Program-made: the position numbers and the translations under genes
NCBI GenBank assembly: GCA_049680185.1
Contig: JBAUHI010000030.1
Location: 1-35,428 of the forward strand
Direction: 5' to 3'
Origin: CAMLHU01 sp049680185
Lineage (GTDB): Bacteria > Gemmatimonadota > Gemmatimonadetes > Gemmatimonadales > GWC2-71-9
Length of the DNA: 35,428 bases
Part shown: positions 17,623-25,258 of the stretch, in pieces
Layout: every line of letters begins with the position of its first letter
Numbering within the stretch: the first letter of the stretch is position 1
Notes under the pieces: generated by a model
Databases searched by the model: none
What the model was told of the DNA's origin: nothing
The model's input: the letters and a program-made list of their open reading frames with translations, nothing else

Positions 17623-18692
17623 CCGAGATACTCCTTTGCCGCCCGGGCGTAGAAGGCCCGCGCAGCGGTGACCTCATCGAGCTCGACGCATTCATCAGCG
17701 GTGTGCGACCGGCGGCTCGTCCCCGGACCGCACTTGACCGTATCCGACCCCCGGAGGAACACCCAGTCGGAACAGGTCGGGCTGCCGAAGGTGCGCGCGG
17801 TGGGACGAGCGCGCAGGACCGCGCCGAGGAGCGCGGAATCACGGCGGGTCTCGCACGGCACCAGGCGATCGCTCGTCACAATGACCTCCGACGTGAGCCG
17901 CCGCTTGAGTTCGGCGGCCAGGTCGGCGTGCGACCAGGCGGGTGTGCTGCGCACATCGAGCACCGCCTTGGCCGTGGGCGGCGTCACGTTCCGGCTCACA
18001 CCTGCCTCAAGCATCGTGGCGGTGATCGTGGGCTGGCCCAGCAGCAGGTGCGGACGATCCTGCGCGACCGAGCCGAGCGCCAAGATATCGGCGGCAAGCA
18101 CGGTGACCGCGTTGGTGAACTTTCCGTCGGCGGCGTATCCCGCATGGCGCTGGTCGCCGCGGGCGACGAGGTCCACCATCATCAGGCCCCGCTGCGCGAC
18201 GGCGACATCGAGATTGGTCGGTTCTCCCACCACGGCGGCGTCCACCTGCCCTGCACGCTCCACCAGCGCCGGCATCGACGTGTGACGCGTCTCCTCGCCG
18301 TAACCCAGGAGCACCACCAGCCGACCGGTGGCCGGCCCACCCTGCTCGGCGACATCGCGTGCGGCCGTGAGCATCGCCGACACGCTCGCCTTGGCATCCC
18401 CCGATCCGCGGCCATACAGCTTCCCATCCAGGACCACCGGGGTGAATGGATCCCGCGTCCACCCTTCGCCGGGCGGGACGGTGTCGAGGTGGGACGCGAA
18501 CGCGAGCGTCGGACCCGCGCGCTTGCCACGGACCTCGACCAGGACACCGGTCTCATCCCGCGAGACGTCGAGCCCCCAGGTCCGCAGCTCCGTCTCCACC
18601 CAGCGGCCCAGCGCCTCCTCGGTGCCGCTCACCGAGGAGGTCCCGACCAACGTGTGGAGCAGATCGAGCTCAGCCTGCGAGGTCGACGCCAA
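17619..18692 (-). CDS. argE: N-acyl-citrulline/ornithine deacylase (M20 family)
   Basis: Zinc-dependent M20 amidohydrolase of 357 aa. Metal and catalytic residues are in place: His68 and Asp70 in SHLDTVP, Asp99 in GRGSGDAKA, Glu133-Glu134 in GYGEET, and Glu157 in VVGEPTN. In a pathway with an ArgF'-type carbamoyltransferase the deacylation occurs after carbamoylation, so the likely substrate is N-acetyl- or N-succinyl-citrulline rather than acetylornithine. The start is TTG at 18692, overlapping the 3' end of argB by 23 bp. AGGAG lies rather far upstream, so the start is less certain. The stop overlaps argH (ATGA). Confidence 0.88.
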   Translation of the reverse strand: MASTSQAELDLLHTLVGTSSVSGTEEALGRWVETELRTWGLDVSRDETGVLVEVRGKRAGPTLAFASHLDTVPPGEGWTRDPFTPVVLDGKLYGRGSGDAKASVSAMLTAARDVAEQGGPATGRLVVLLGYGEETRHTSMPALVERAGQVDAAVVGEPTNLDVAVAQRGLMMVDLVARGDQRHAGYAADGKFTNAVTVLAADILALGSVAQDRPHLLLGQPTITATMLEAGVSRNVTPPTAKAVLDVRSTPAWSHADLAAELKRRLTSEVIVTSDRLVPCETRRDSALLGAVLRARPTARTFGSPTCSDWVFLRGSDTVKCGPGTSRRSHTADECVELDEVTAARAFYARAAKEYLG

Positions 18693-19605
18693 GGTAGGTC
18701 GCCTTCTCCTTTCGGCCCACGATCATCGTGCCGCATCCGGCACCGGTGAACACTTCGAGGAGGAGGGCATCGGGCGCTCGACCGTCGATGATGTGGGTCC
18801 GCTCGACCCCGCCGGTCGCGGCCCGAATGCACGCCTCCACCTTGGGACGCATCCCGCCGGCCAGGGCGCCGCTCGCCATCAGCTCGGCCAGGTCGTCCGG
18901 ATCGGCGAACGCCACCAGCGTCGAGGGGTCGGTCCGGTCGCGGAGCACGCCGGGGGCCCCGGTCAGGAACACAAGCTTCTCCGCCTTGAGCGACACGGCC
19001 AGTGATTCGGCCACGGTGTCGGCGTTGACGTTGAAGATGTGGCCCTCGTTGTCACCGGCGAGGCTCGCGACTACCGGCACGAAGCGCTGATCGAGGAGAG
19101 TCGTGAGGACCCGTGGGTCGACCGCGGTGACATCGCCGACATGGCCGAAATCGACGGTCGCTTCCCGCCCGTCATCATCGACGACCTTGACCGGCGGGCG
19201 CCGCCGGGCGGTGATGAGGTCGGCGTCGACGCCGGAGAGCCCCACCGCCTGGATCTCGTGTTCCCGCAACGCCGCGAGCAGGTCGATGTTGAGCTGACCG
19301 GCGTACACCATCTTGATGACGTCTAGTGACAGGTCGTCAGTCACGCGGCGTCCCGCCACCATCTTCGGCTCGCCGCCCAGGCGTCGGGTGAGGTCGTTGG
19401 CCTGCGGGCCACCGCCGTGGACCACCACGAGGCGGATGCTGAGCGAGGAGAGCAGTGCCAACTGGGCCGCGACCTGGTCGAGTACGGCCGGGTCGCGCAG
19501 TACATCGCCGCCGAGCTTCACGACGAAGACGTGGTCGCGGTAGGCGCGCACGTAACGCAATGCGCCCTTGAGGCCGGCAATGCCCTGCGAACTGTCGATC
19601 GACAA
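18670..19605 (-). CDS. argB: N-acylglutamate kinase
   Basis: Phosphorylates N-acetyl- or N-succinyl-glutamate, the regulated second step. 311 aa of the amino acid kinase family: VVKLGGDVL (phosphate-binding lysine and glycine loop) near residue 28, VVHGGGPQAND near 61, and GHIFNVNADTVAESLA (metal/substrate loop) near 188. The start is TTG 19605, chosen because GAGGAGG (19616-19610) lies four bases upstream; no ATG or GTG is available near it. A 122-bp gap made of repeat element F separates it from argF', the only large gap in the operon. Confidence 0.93.
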   Translation of the reverse strand: MSIDSSQGIAGLKGALRYVRAYRDHVFVVKLGGDVLRDPAVLDQVAAQLALLSSLSIRLVVVHGGGPQANDLTRRLGGEPKMVAGRRVTDDLSLDVIKMVYAGQLNIDLLAALREHEIQAVGLSGVDADLITARRRPPVKVVDDDGREATVDFGHVGDVTAVDPRVLTTLLDQRFVPVVASLAGDNEGHIFNVNADTVAESLAVSLKAEKLVFLTGAPGVLRDRTDPSTLVAFADPDDLAELMASGALAGGMRPKVEACIRAATGGVERTHIIDGRAPDALLLEVFTGAGCGTMIVGRKEKATYLGVDLAG

Positions 19606-19627
19606 ACTGCCTCCTCGGTGACACGCA

Positions 19628-19739
19628 GTGAACGGTCAACGGTGAAGGGTGAACAGGACTCTGGCCGGGGGCATCTGGTGAACGGGAAGGGAGCGGTCGA
19701 CGGCAGCGCCCGTTCACCGTTGCCCCTTTACCGTTGACC
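19628..19739. repeat. Palindromic repeat element F inside the arginine operon
   Basis: The outer inverted repeat GGTCAACGGT (19634-19643) pairs with ACCGTTGACC (19730-19739). The inner stem GGTGAACGGG (19677-19686) pairs perfectly with 19709-19718 over a 22-nt loop. The sequence is kin to the arms of elements B and E. It supplies the last codons and the TAA stop of argF'. There is no T-run after the hairpin in the operon direction, so partial termination or mRNA processing is more likely than full termination. Confidence 0.85.
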
Positions 19740-20738
19740 TATGAGCTCCAGCAAGAGTGCTCGCTGCACATGCAGCCGGTTCTCCGCCTGGTCGACGACC
19801 ACAGAATTGGGACCATCGAGCACGGCGCCGTCGAGCTCCACGTTGCGGCGGACCGGTAGGCAGTGCAGCACGATCCCCTTCCCTCCCGCCGTGCGCCGGA
19901 GCCGCTCCTGCGAGATGCGCCAGCTCCGGAGCCCCGACCGGAACGCAGACTCCTCCTCCGGCTTGCCGAAGAGACCGAGCGCGCCCCACGACTTGGGGTA
20001 CACCGCGTGAGCCCCGTCGAGTGCACCATCGAGATCGTCGGTGACCCGCACCGACCCGCCACGATCGTGTGCGAGCGACGTGATGGCGGTCATGTCATCG
20101 GGATCGAGGTCGTAGCCGGAGGGGCGGGCGATCACCACCTCCATCCCCATCTGCGCGGCGGCGATCGCGGCACTCGCGGGCACCGCCGTGGGCAGCGCCT
20201 TGGGATGCCAGGCCCACGAGAGGACGAAGCGCTTGCCGCGGGTCTCGCCGAGGTGTTCCCGGAGCGTGAAGGCATCGGCCAGGCCCTGACAGGGGTGCCG
20301 ACGCGCCGATTCCATGTTGATGACCGGCTTTTCGCAGTACCGCGCAAAGTTGGCGATCACCTCGTCCCGCCGCGCCTTGGCCCACTCGGTCCCGCGAGGA
20401 AAGCTCCTGACGGCAAGTGCGTCCGCGTAGCGCCCCAGCACCCGCGCCGCCTCGATGATGTGCTCGACCGAAGTGCCGTCCATCACGGCGTCGAGTTCGG
20501 TCTCGAGGCTCCAGCTCCCCTTCCCCGGCTCCAGGATCACCGCATGCCCGCCGTGCAGGAACATCGCGGTCTCGAAACTCGCGCGGGTCCGAAGGCTCGG
20601 GTCCATGAACACCGCCGCCAGCACCTTCTTCTCGAGGCCGCCGGGGAACTCGCCGCCCTTGACCCGTGCCGCCAATGCCAGCAACCCGTCGATCTCCTCG
20701 GCGCCCCACGATTCCATGGACAGGAAATCGCGCTTCAT
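19728..20738 (-). CDS. argF': N-acylornithine carbamoyltransferase (predicted N-succinylornithine type)
   Basis: Transfers carbamoyl from carbamoyl phosphate to an N-acylated ornithine. 336 aa. The carbamoyl-phosphate loop SLRTRASF is at 48-55, Trp76 is the equivalent of Xanthomonas Trp77, HPCQ is at 148-151 and HCLPVRRN at 292-299; these are hallmarks of the acetyl/succinyl-ornithine branch, not ordinary ArgF. Aligned from Trp76, the Xanthomonas substrate-selecting Glu92 corresponds to Val91 here (MDGTSVEHI). From memory, changing Glu92 to Val, Ala, Ser or Pro in the acetylornithine enzyme shifts it to succinylornithine. The lysine carboxylated in the Xanthomonas enzyme (302) is Glu301 here. 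Both points favour N-succinylornithine. ATG 20738 overlaps the argD stop (ATGA). The last residues are encoded by repeat element F. Confidence 0.88.
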   Translation of the reverse strand: MKRDFLSMESWGAEEIDGLLALAARVKGGEFPGGLEKKVLAAVFMDPSLRTRASFETAMFLHGGHAVILEPGKGSWSLETELDAVMDGTSVEHIIEAARVLGRYADALAVRSFPRGTEWAKARRDEVIANFARYCEKPVINMESARRHPCQGLADAFTLREHLGETRGKRFVLSWAWHPKALPTAVPASAAIAAAQMGMEVVIARPSGYDLDPDDMTAITSLAHDRGGSVRVTDDLDGALDGAHAVYPKSWGALGLFGKPEEESAFRSGLRSWRISQERLRRTAGGKGIVLHCLPVRRNVELDGAVLDGPNSVVVDQAENRLHVQRALLLELIGQR

Positions 20739-21910
20739 CGGAGCACCAGACCGAGCGCACCGAGCAACTGGTCCGCTTCAGCGCTCGAGAGGGACAGCGG
20801 TGGCAGGAGCCGGATGACCCGTTCGCCGGCGGTGCCCACCAGTACGCGATGTTCCCAGAGCGCCTCCTGCACCGGCTTGGCCGGCCTATCGAGCCAGAGG
20901 CCGAGCAGGAGCCCTCGACCCGTGATCTTGGGAACACCGAGAGCACTGGCGCCACGCCGCAGCTGTTCACTCACCGCGCGCACATTGGCGAGGAGGCCTT
21001 CCCGGTCGATGACCTCTAGGGTGGCGAGCGCCGCGGCACAGGGCACCGGGCCGCCGCCGAAGGTGCTGCCGAGGTCGCCGGCGCCGATGGCGGCAGTGAT
21101 CCGCAGGGTCGCGATCGTGGCGCCGATCGGGATCCCCGAGGCCAGCCCCTTGGCGATGGTGAGCACGTCGGGCACGACGCCCACTGCTTCCGCGGCGGTG
21201 AACGTCCCCGACCGCCCGACACCGCACTGCACTTCGTCGAAGATGAGCGCCGCGCCGTGGCGGTCGCACGCTTCCCGGGCGGCCCGAAGGAACTCGACCG
21301 ACGCATCCCGCGCACCGCTCATCCCCTGCACCGGCTCGAGGATCACCGCCGCGGTCTCGCCGTCCACTGCGGCGTGCATCGCGGCGATATCGTCGAAGGG
21401 GACCTTGTTCGAGAGCGGGATCCCTGCGCGCCTGGCAATGGCCTGGTAGTGCTCGCCATCGGTCACCGCCAGCGTGGCCACGGTGCGGCCATGCCAGCCG
21501 CCCGCCACCGACACGATCTTCGAGCGACCCGACCACTTCCGCACCAAATGCAAGGCATTCTCGTTGGCCTCCGCACCCGAATTGCAAAAGAACACCTTCC
21601 CCAGCGGCGAGGGCATCCGGGCCACGAGCGCCTCGGCCAACGCCTCCCGCTGCGGCAACGGCACCGCCATCGAGTAGAAGAGGAGATCCGCGGCCTGCTC
21701 CTGGACCGCGCGCACGACGTGGGGATGGCAATGCCCGGTCGACGCCACCGCGTGCCCACCGTAGGCGTCGAGCCACCGCGTGCCATCGGCCTCGATGAGC
21801 CAGCTCCCCTCCCCCCGCACCGGGCGCACCGGCATCTGGGCGTACGTCGCCAGGAGCGCAGAGCCCCCACCCGGCTGACCGACCATCCGACCGTCCGCCG
21901 CTTTCAGCAC
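20735..21910 (-). CDS. argD: N-acylornithine aminotransferase
   Basis: PLP-dependent class III aminotransferase of 391 aa that makes N-acetyl- or N-succinyl-ornithine from the semialdehyde, using glutamate. Visible are NSGAEANENAL at 110-120 (cofactor phosphate), Asp225 in IFDEVQCGVGRSG (pyridine nitrogen) and the PLP lysine Lys254 in TIAKGLASGIPIGA. GTG 21910 overlaps the 3' end of argC by seven bases. An internal ATG eight codons later is possible, as the first residues are not conserved. The stop overlaps the argF' start (ATGA). Confidence 0.93.
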   Translation of the reverse strand: MLKAADGRMVGQPGGGSALLATYAQMPVRPVRGEGSWLIEADGTRWLDAYGGHAVASTGHCHPHVVRAVQEQAADLLFYSMAVPLPQREALAEALVARMPSPLGKVFFCNSGAEANENALHLVRKWSGRSKIVSVAGGWHGRTVATLAVTDGEHYQAIARRAGIPLSNKVPFDDIAAMHAAVDGETAAVILEPVQGMSGARDASVEFLRAAREACDRHGAALIFDEVQCGVGRSGTFTAAEAVGVVPDVLTIAKGLASGIPIGATIATLRITAAIGAGDLGSTFGGGPVPCAAALATLEVIDREGLLANVRAVSEQLRRGASALGVPKITGRGLLLGLWLDRPAKPVQEALWEHRVLVGTAGERVIRLLPPLSLSSAEADQLLGALGLVLR

Positions 21911-22917
21911 GGGAAGATCCCCCCGAATTCAAGTCCCGCCGTCTCGGGAAGCCCGAGCGACAGGTTCATCGCCTGCACCGCCTGACCACCCGCGCCCTTC
22001 ACCAGGTTGTCGAGTGCCACCATCACCTGGATCTCGCGGCCATCAGGACTCGCCGCAGCATGGATCAGCGCGTAGTTGGTCCCCACACAATGCGTGAGCT
22101 CCGGCGGCCGGCCAAGCATCCGGACGAACGGACGTCCCGCGTAGGCCTTGGTGAACAGCTCCGCCGAAAGGCCGCCCCGCTCCGATCGCGCGTGGAGCGT
22201 GAGGTAGATCCCGCGAACGAAAGGACCCGAGTGGACCAGCATCCGCGGCTCCGGACCCCGACCGCCCCACTGGCGCCAGCGCTCGAGGATCTCCGATTCG
22301 TGACGGTGCCCAAGCACGCTGTAGGCAAAGACGTTGTTCGCCCGGGCGGGGTGATGGGTAGTGGGCTTTGGCGTGGCACCCGCGCCGCTCGAACCGGTGA
22401 TCGCAAAGAGCGACGCTGAGACCCCCGCATCACGAAGCGGATAGAGTGCCAGTTGCGCCGCAGTGGCAAAGCATCCCGGCGCCGCCATCGCACGCACTCC
22501 CTTGAGCGCCACACCCGCCACATCCGCCAACGCGTAAGTGAATGTCGGCAGGAGCTCTGGGGCGGTGTGCGGGCCGTAGAACTTCTGGTAGAGCTCGGGG
22601 TCTCTGGTGCGAAAATCGGCGGCCAGGTCGATCACCAGCCCCGACGTGGCGGCGAGGACCTCTCCCGTCACCTTGGACGATTCGCCGTGCTCCAGCGCCA
22701 GAAACACCACATCGCGACCCTGGGCCGAGTCCGCCGGCGACGATGCCAGGAATGCCCTGTCGGTCAAGGTCGCGAGCTGCGGATGCACCTCCGCCAGCAA
22801 CTTCCCGGCCTGACTCCGGCTGGTGGCAACGACATCACTCACCTCTGGATGCTGCAGGAGCAGACGTAGCAGCTCCCCGCCGGCGTAACCGGCGGCACCG
22901 ATCACAGCGACCTTCAC
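21904..22917 (-). CDS. argC: N-acyl-gamma-glutamyl-phosphate reductase
   Basis: NADPH-dependent reductase of 337 aa giving the N-acylglutamate semialdehyde. The nucleotide loop GAAGYAG is at 7-13. The catalytic cysteine is Cys149 in APGCFATAAQLAL, the PGCFATA form seen in Bacteroidota-type ArgC rather than NPGCYPTA. SSGAGATPKPTTHHPARANN follows near 184-203. The start is GTG 22917: the conserved VKVAVIGAAGYAGGE begins there, and it overlaps the stop of the upstream P-loop gene (GTGA). The reading frame extends upstream but that part is a shadow of the P-loop gene. Confidence 0.94.
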   Translation of the reverse strand: MKVAVIGAAGYAGGELLRLLLQHPEVSDVVATSRSQAGKLLAEVHPQLATLTDRAFLASSPADSAQGRDVVFLALEHGESSKVTGEVLAATSGLVIDLAADFRTRDPELYQKFYGPHTAPELLPTFTYALADVAGVALKGVRAMAAPGCFATAAQLALYPLRDAGVSASLFAITGSSGAGATPKPTTHHPARANNVFAYSVLGHRHESEILERWRQWGGRGPEPRMLVHSGPFVRGIYLTLHARSERGGLSAELFTKAYAGRPFVRMLGRPPELTHCVGTNYALIHAAASPDGREIQVMVALDNLVKGAGGQAVQAMNLSLGLPETAGLEFGGIFPC

Positions 22918-23999
22918 GCCGACATCCTGGGCACGACCGGCGCCGACCATCTCGCCAGCGACCCCTGAACCACCTCGACCAAGCCTTCGGCATCGCGCCG
23001 TGCGTTGAACGCCGGGACGCCCAGCGACGCGCGGATATAATCTCGGCCGACCTCGTTGTCGGTCGCAGGGCCGGTGAGCACCGCCACGGTCAGGCCGAAC
23101 CGTTCCCGCATCAGTTCCACCGCTCCCCAGCATCCCACCGGATCGGGTGCTGCCATCACGAAGGCGGCGCCGGCCGCCGCAAGCTCCTTGTCGAGCAGGA
23201 TGTCCTGCACGCCGTATTCGCCCAGGATCCCGTCGCCGAGTTCGGCCACGATCACGTCGGGCCGTTCGCCGGCCAGGCGGTTGAAGATCCCCTTGGCCAC
23301 ACCCACGGTCATGCCGGCGTGGGTGCTGGCGGCCCCGGCGTCGTTGAACGTGAGTGCCGCCACCGCGCCGGCATCGCGCATCGAGAGGGAATCGCGCATC
23401 AGGGAAACGCCGGTGAGCTTGGCCGCCGCGACCCTGAGGCCCGCGCGGGAGAGCCCGCGCACGAGTTCGGTGGCGGCGACGGTCTTGCCAGCGTTCATGC
23501 AGGTGCCTGCGACGTACACCACCGGCACCTCGAGCTCGAGGCGGTCGGCCAAGGGCACGGCGCCATCCCGGATGTGGGCGGGCCGTCCCACCCGGTCGCC
23601 GAGATCGGGAAAGGCGAGGATCGCGCCGAGCACTTCGGCCTTGAACGGCTGGCCGATGTCCGGGTTGACCGACGTGCATCGTCCCAGGATCCCGCCCAGG
23701 TTGAGCACGTTGATCGCATCTCCCACGGCAATGTGGCTCGGCACCTCGCCGGCGTAGCCCCGCAAGGCACGGCGCACGCCGAGGGTCCCGGCCAGGACAT
23801 CGCCCGCGCGGAGCGAGACCATCCGGCCGGACAGGTCTTCCAGTGTGTTGTAGGTCGGCTTGTCCTCCAGGATCCGCACCGCCAGCACGTACCCTTCGGC
23901 CGCGACGATGTCGTTGCCGACGATGACGTCGGCACCGAGCCGGGCGTTCTTGGTGGACGAAGCGATGCGGTCGAGGCGTACGCGCGTCGTGACGACCAT
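22914..23999 (-). CDS. P-loop (SIMIBI-like) protein of unknown function in the arg operon
   Basis: A 361-aa protein whose family I do not recognise with confidence. The C-terminal half has a Walker A-like loop GTCMNAGKT at 165-173, in the form used by SIMIBI proteins such as dethiobiotin synthetase and MobB. A Walker B-like DVIVAELGDG is at 248-257, and a conserved-looking LTGPATDNEVGRDYI lies near 308-322. The segment AELGDGILGEYGVQDIL is laid out like the EGQGSLFHPAYSGV region of DUF1611 proteins, one of which (DgcN) was reported to be a D-glutamate N-acetyltransferase (from memory); the match is weak. The N-terminal 150 residues include VGDAINVLNLGGILGRCTS and match nothing I know. ATG 23999 is one base past the argG stop, and the stop overlaps argC (GTGA), so it is an integral operon member, probably acting in arginine synthesis. 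Confidence 0.7.
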   Translation of the reverse strand: MVVTTRVRLDRIASSTKNARLGADVIVGNDIVAAEGYVLAVRILEDKPTYNTLEDLSGRMVSLRAGDVLAGTLGVRRALRGYAGEVPSHIAVGDAINVLNLGGILGRCTSVNPDIGQPFKAEVLGAILAFPDLGDRVGRPAHIRDGAVPLADRLELEVPVVYVAGTCMNAGKTVAATELVRGLSRAGLRVAAAKLTGVSLMRDSLSMRDAGAVAALTFNDAGAASTHAGMTVGVAKGIFNRLAGERPDVIVAELGDGILGEYGVQDILLDKELAAAGAAFVMAAPDPVGCWGAVELMRERFGLTVAVLTGPATDNEVGRDYIRASLGVPAFNARRDAEGLVEVVQGSLARWSAPVVPRMSA

Positions 24000-24000
24000 C

Positions 24001-25188
24001 TCAGTCCTCTCCCGCCCGGCGGGCGATGAGCGATGGGATCGCGGCGACGCGGGCGAACCCCCGCGCCTCCTCTCCGGTCCAGAGTCGATTGTCCTCGCCG
24101 TACGTCGCGACGGCCGGATCCATCATCGAATACCGGCTGCGCGCCCCCACCACCTGGAAACGGCCAGGTGCCAGGCGTACGCGGGTGTCGCCCTCGACCC
24201 GCGCCTGCGAGCTGGTGAGGAGCGCCTCGATGTCGCGGAGCGCCGGGTCGAAGTACTGCCCTTCGTGCAGGCGGTCGCCGTAGAACTTGGCGAGCTGGTC
24301 TTTCCAGAACGCCTGCCACTTGGTGAGCACCAGCTTTTCGAGCTCGCGATGGGCGCGAATGAGGAGGAGGGCGGCGCCCGCCTCGAAACCCACACGACCC
24401 TTGATGCCGATGGTGGTCTCACCCACGTGGACGTCCCGCCCGAATCCGTATGCGCGCGCCAGCAGGTTGACCCGATCCACCAGCTCGGCGCCTTCAGCGG
24501 CCACGCCGTCGAGTGCCACCGGTAGCCCGCCCTGCCAGGTCAGCACGATCTCCCGAGGGGGCGGCGCGTCGGCCGGCGGGTCCAGCAGCTCTGCCGGGGG
24601 ACCCGCCCATGGATCGTGGGTCCAGCCACCACCCCAGGTGGTGCCCCAGAGGCCACGATTGATCGAGTACGCTCCTGCCTGGCGAGGCACCGGAAGCCCC
24701 CGACGCTCGAGATCGGCGATCGACTCGGCCCGCTGGACGTTCCGATCGCGGATCGGTGTCACGATCTCCAGGTCCGGCGCCAGGACGCGGAACGCCACAT
24801 CAAAGCGGATCTGGTCGTTGCCCGCGCCAGTGGACCCGTGCGCCACTGCCGCGGCCCCGATCGAACGCGCCGCGTCCACGACCGCGATGGCCTGCTGGGT
24901 GCGCTCCGCCGCCACGCTCAGCGGATACACCTCACCACGGAGGACGTTGCCTTGAATGAGGTATCGCACGAACCGGGTATAGACCTGTGTCCGGGCGTCG
25001 ACCTCGTGATGCCGGGCCGCACCCACCGCCATCGCCTGGGCCCGCACTCCCGCGCGATCCTCGGCGGTCGTGCCACCGGTGTCGACGAAGACGGTGTGCA
25101 CCGTCCAGCCGAGGTCTGTGAGATGGGGAACGCACCACGATGTGTCCAACCCGCCGGAGAAGGCGAGGGCGATGAGGCGTTTCTGCAT
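24001..25188 (-). CDS. argG: Argininosuccinate synthase
   Basis: ATP-dependent joining of citrulline and aspartate. 395 aa, the normal length. The N-terminal ATP-pyrophosphatase loop is ALAFSGGLDTSWCV at 7-20. HGSTGAGNDQIRFD near 115-128 is the citrulline/aspartate-binding signature. GRVGFEAGAALLLI follows later in place of the more usual GIKSRGVYE-type segment. I chose ATG 25188 because the conserved core starts immediately after it. It is the first gene of the arginine operon; no Shine-Dalgarno sequence precedes it, which fits leaderless translation. Confidence 0.94.
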   Translation of the reverse strand: MQKRLIALAFSGGLDTSWCVPHLTDLGWTVHTVFVDTGGTTAEDRAGVRAQAMAVGAARHHEVDARTQVYTRFVRYLIQGNVLRGEVYPLSVAAERTQQAIAVVDAARSIGAAAVAHGSTGAGNDQIRFDVAFRVLAPDLEIVTPIRDRNVQRAESIADLERRGLPVPRQAGAYSINRGLWGTTWGGGWTHDPWAGPPAELLDPPADAPPPREIVLTWQGGLPVALDGVAAEGAELVDRVNLLARAYGFGRDVHVGETTIGIKGRVGFEAGAALLLIRAHRELEKLVLTKWQAFWKDQLAKFYGDRLHEGQYFDPALRDIEALLTSSQARVEGDTRVRLAPGRFQVVGARSRYSMMDPAVATYGEDNRLWTGEEARGFARVAAIPSLIARRAGED

Positions 25189-25226
25189 ATTGCATAAATA
25201 TGCACTGTGTGGTGCGCGCGCAAGAG
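25189..25226 (-). promoter_or_regulatory. Predicted argG promoter (leaderless)
   Basis: Reading the minus strand, TTGCGC (25223-25218, three of six to -35) is followed after exactly 17 bp by TATTTA (25200-25195, weak -10). A start site about seven bases on would fall at 25188, the A of the argG ATG. The -10 lies inside the ARG-box palindrome. The hexamers are weak, so this is tentative. Confidence 0.45.
25191..25204. promoter_or_regulatory. ARG box (ArgR operator)
   Basis: TGCATAAATATGCA is a perfect 14-bp palindrome matching the TGnATwwwwATnCA core of ARG boxes. It sits two bases upstream of the argG start codon. A further half-site-like TGCATA overlaps the start codon (25185-25190). ArgR is encoded in the same operon. 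Confidence 0.82.
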
Positions 25227-25256
25227 GGCGGGCGCTGGTCGGACCGACCGCCCGCC
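25227..25256. terminator. Hairpin between M42 gene and argG
   Basis: GGCGGGCG (25227-25234) pairs with CGCCCGCC (25249-25256), with a further GGT/ACC pairing inside the loop. It starts three bases after the M42 stop on the minus strand. There is no T-run, so termination is probable but not certain. Confidence 0.55.
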
Positions 25257-25258
25257 GC

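Noticed and set aside
19728..20738. Ordinary ornithine carbamoyltransferase (argF)
   Set aside because: Trp76, the HPCQ context and CLPVRRN belong to the N-acylornithine branch, and the neighbouring deacylase gene fits deacylation after carbamoylation.
19863..21449. 528-codon + strand frame through argF' and argD
   Set aside because: Both minus-strand genes show all catalytic motifs; the + frame has none.
22542..24029. 495-codon + strand frame through the P-loop gene
   Set aside because: The minus-strand gene is coupled to argG and argC and has a P-loop; the + frame has biased composition only.
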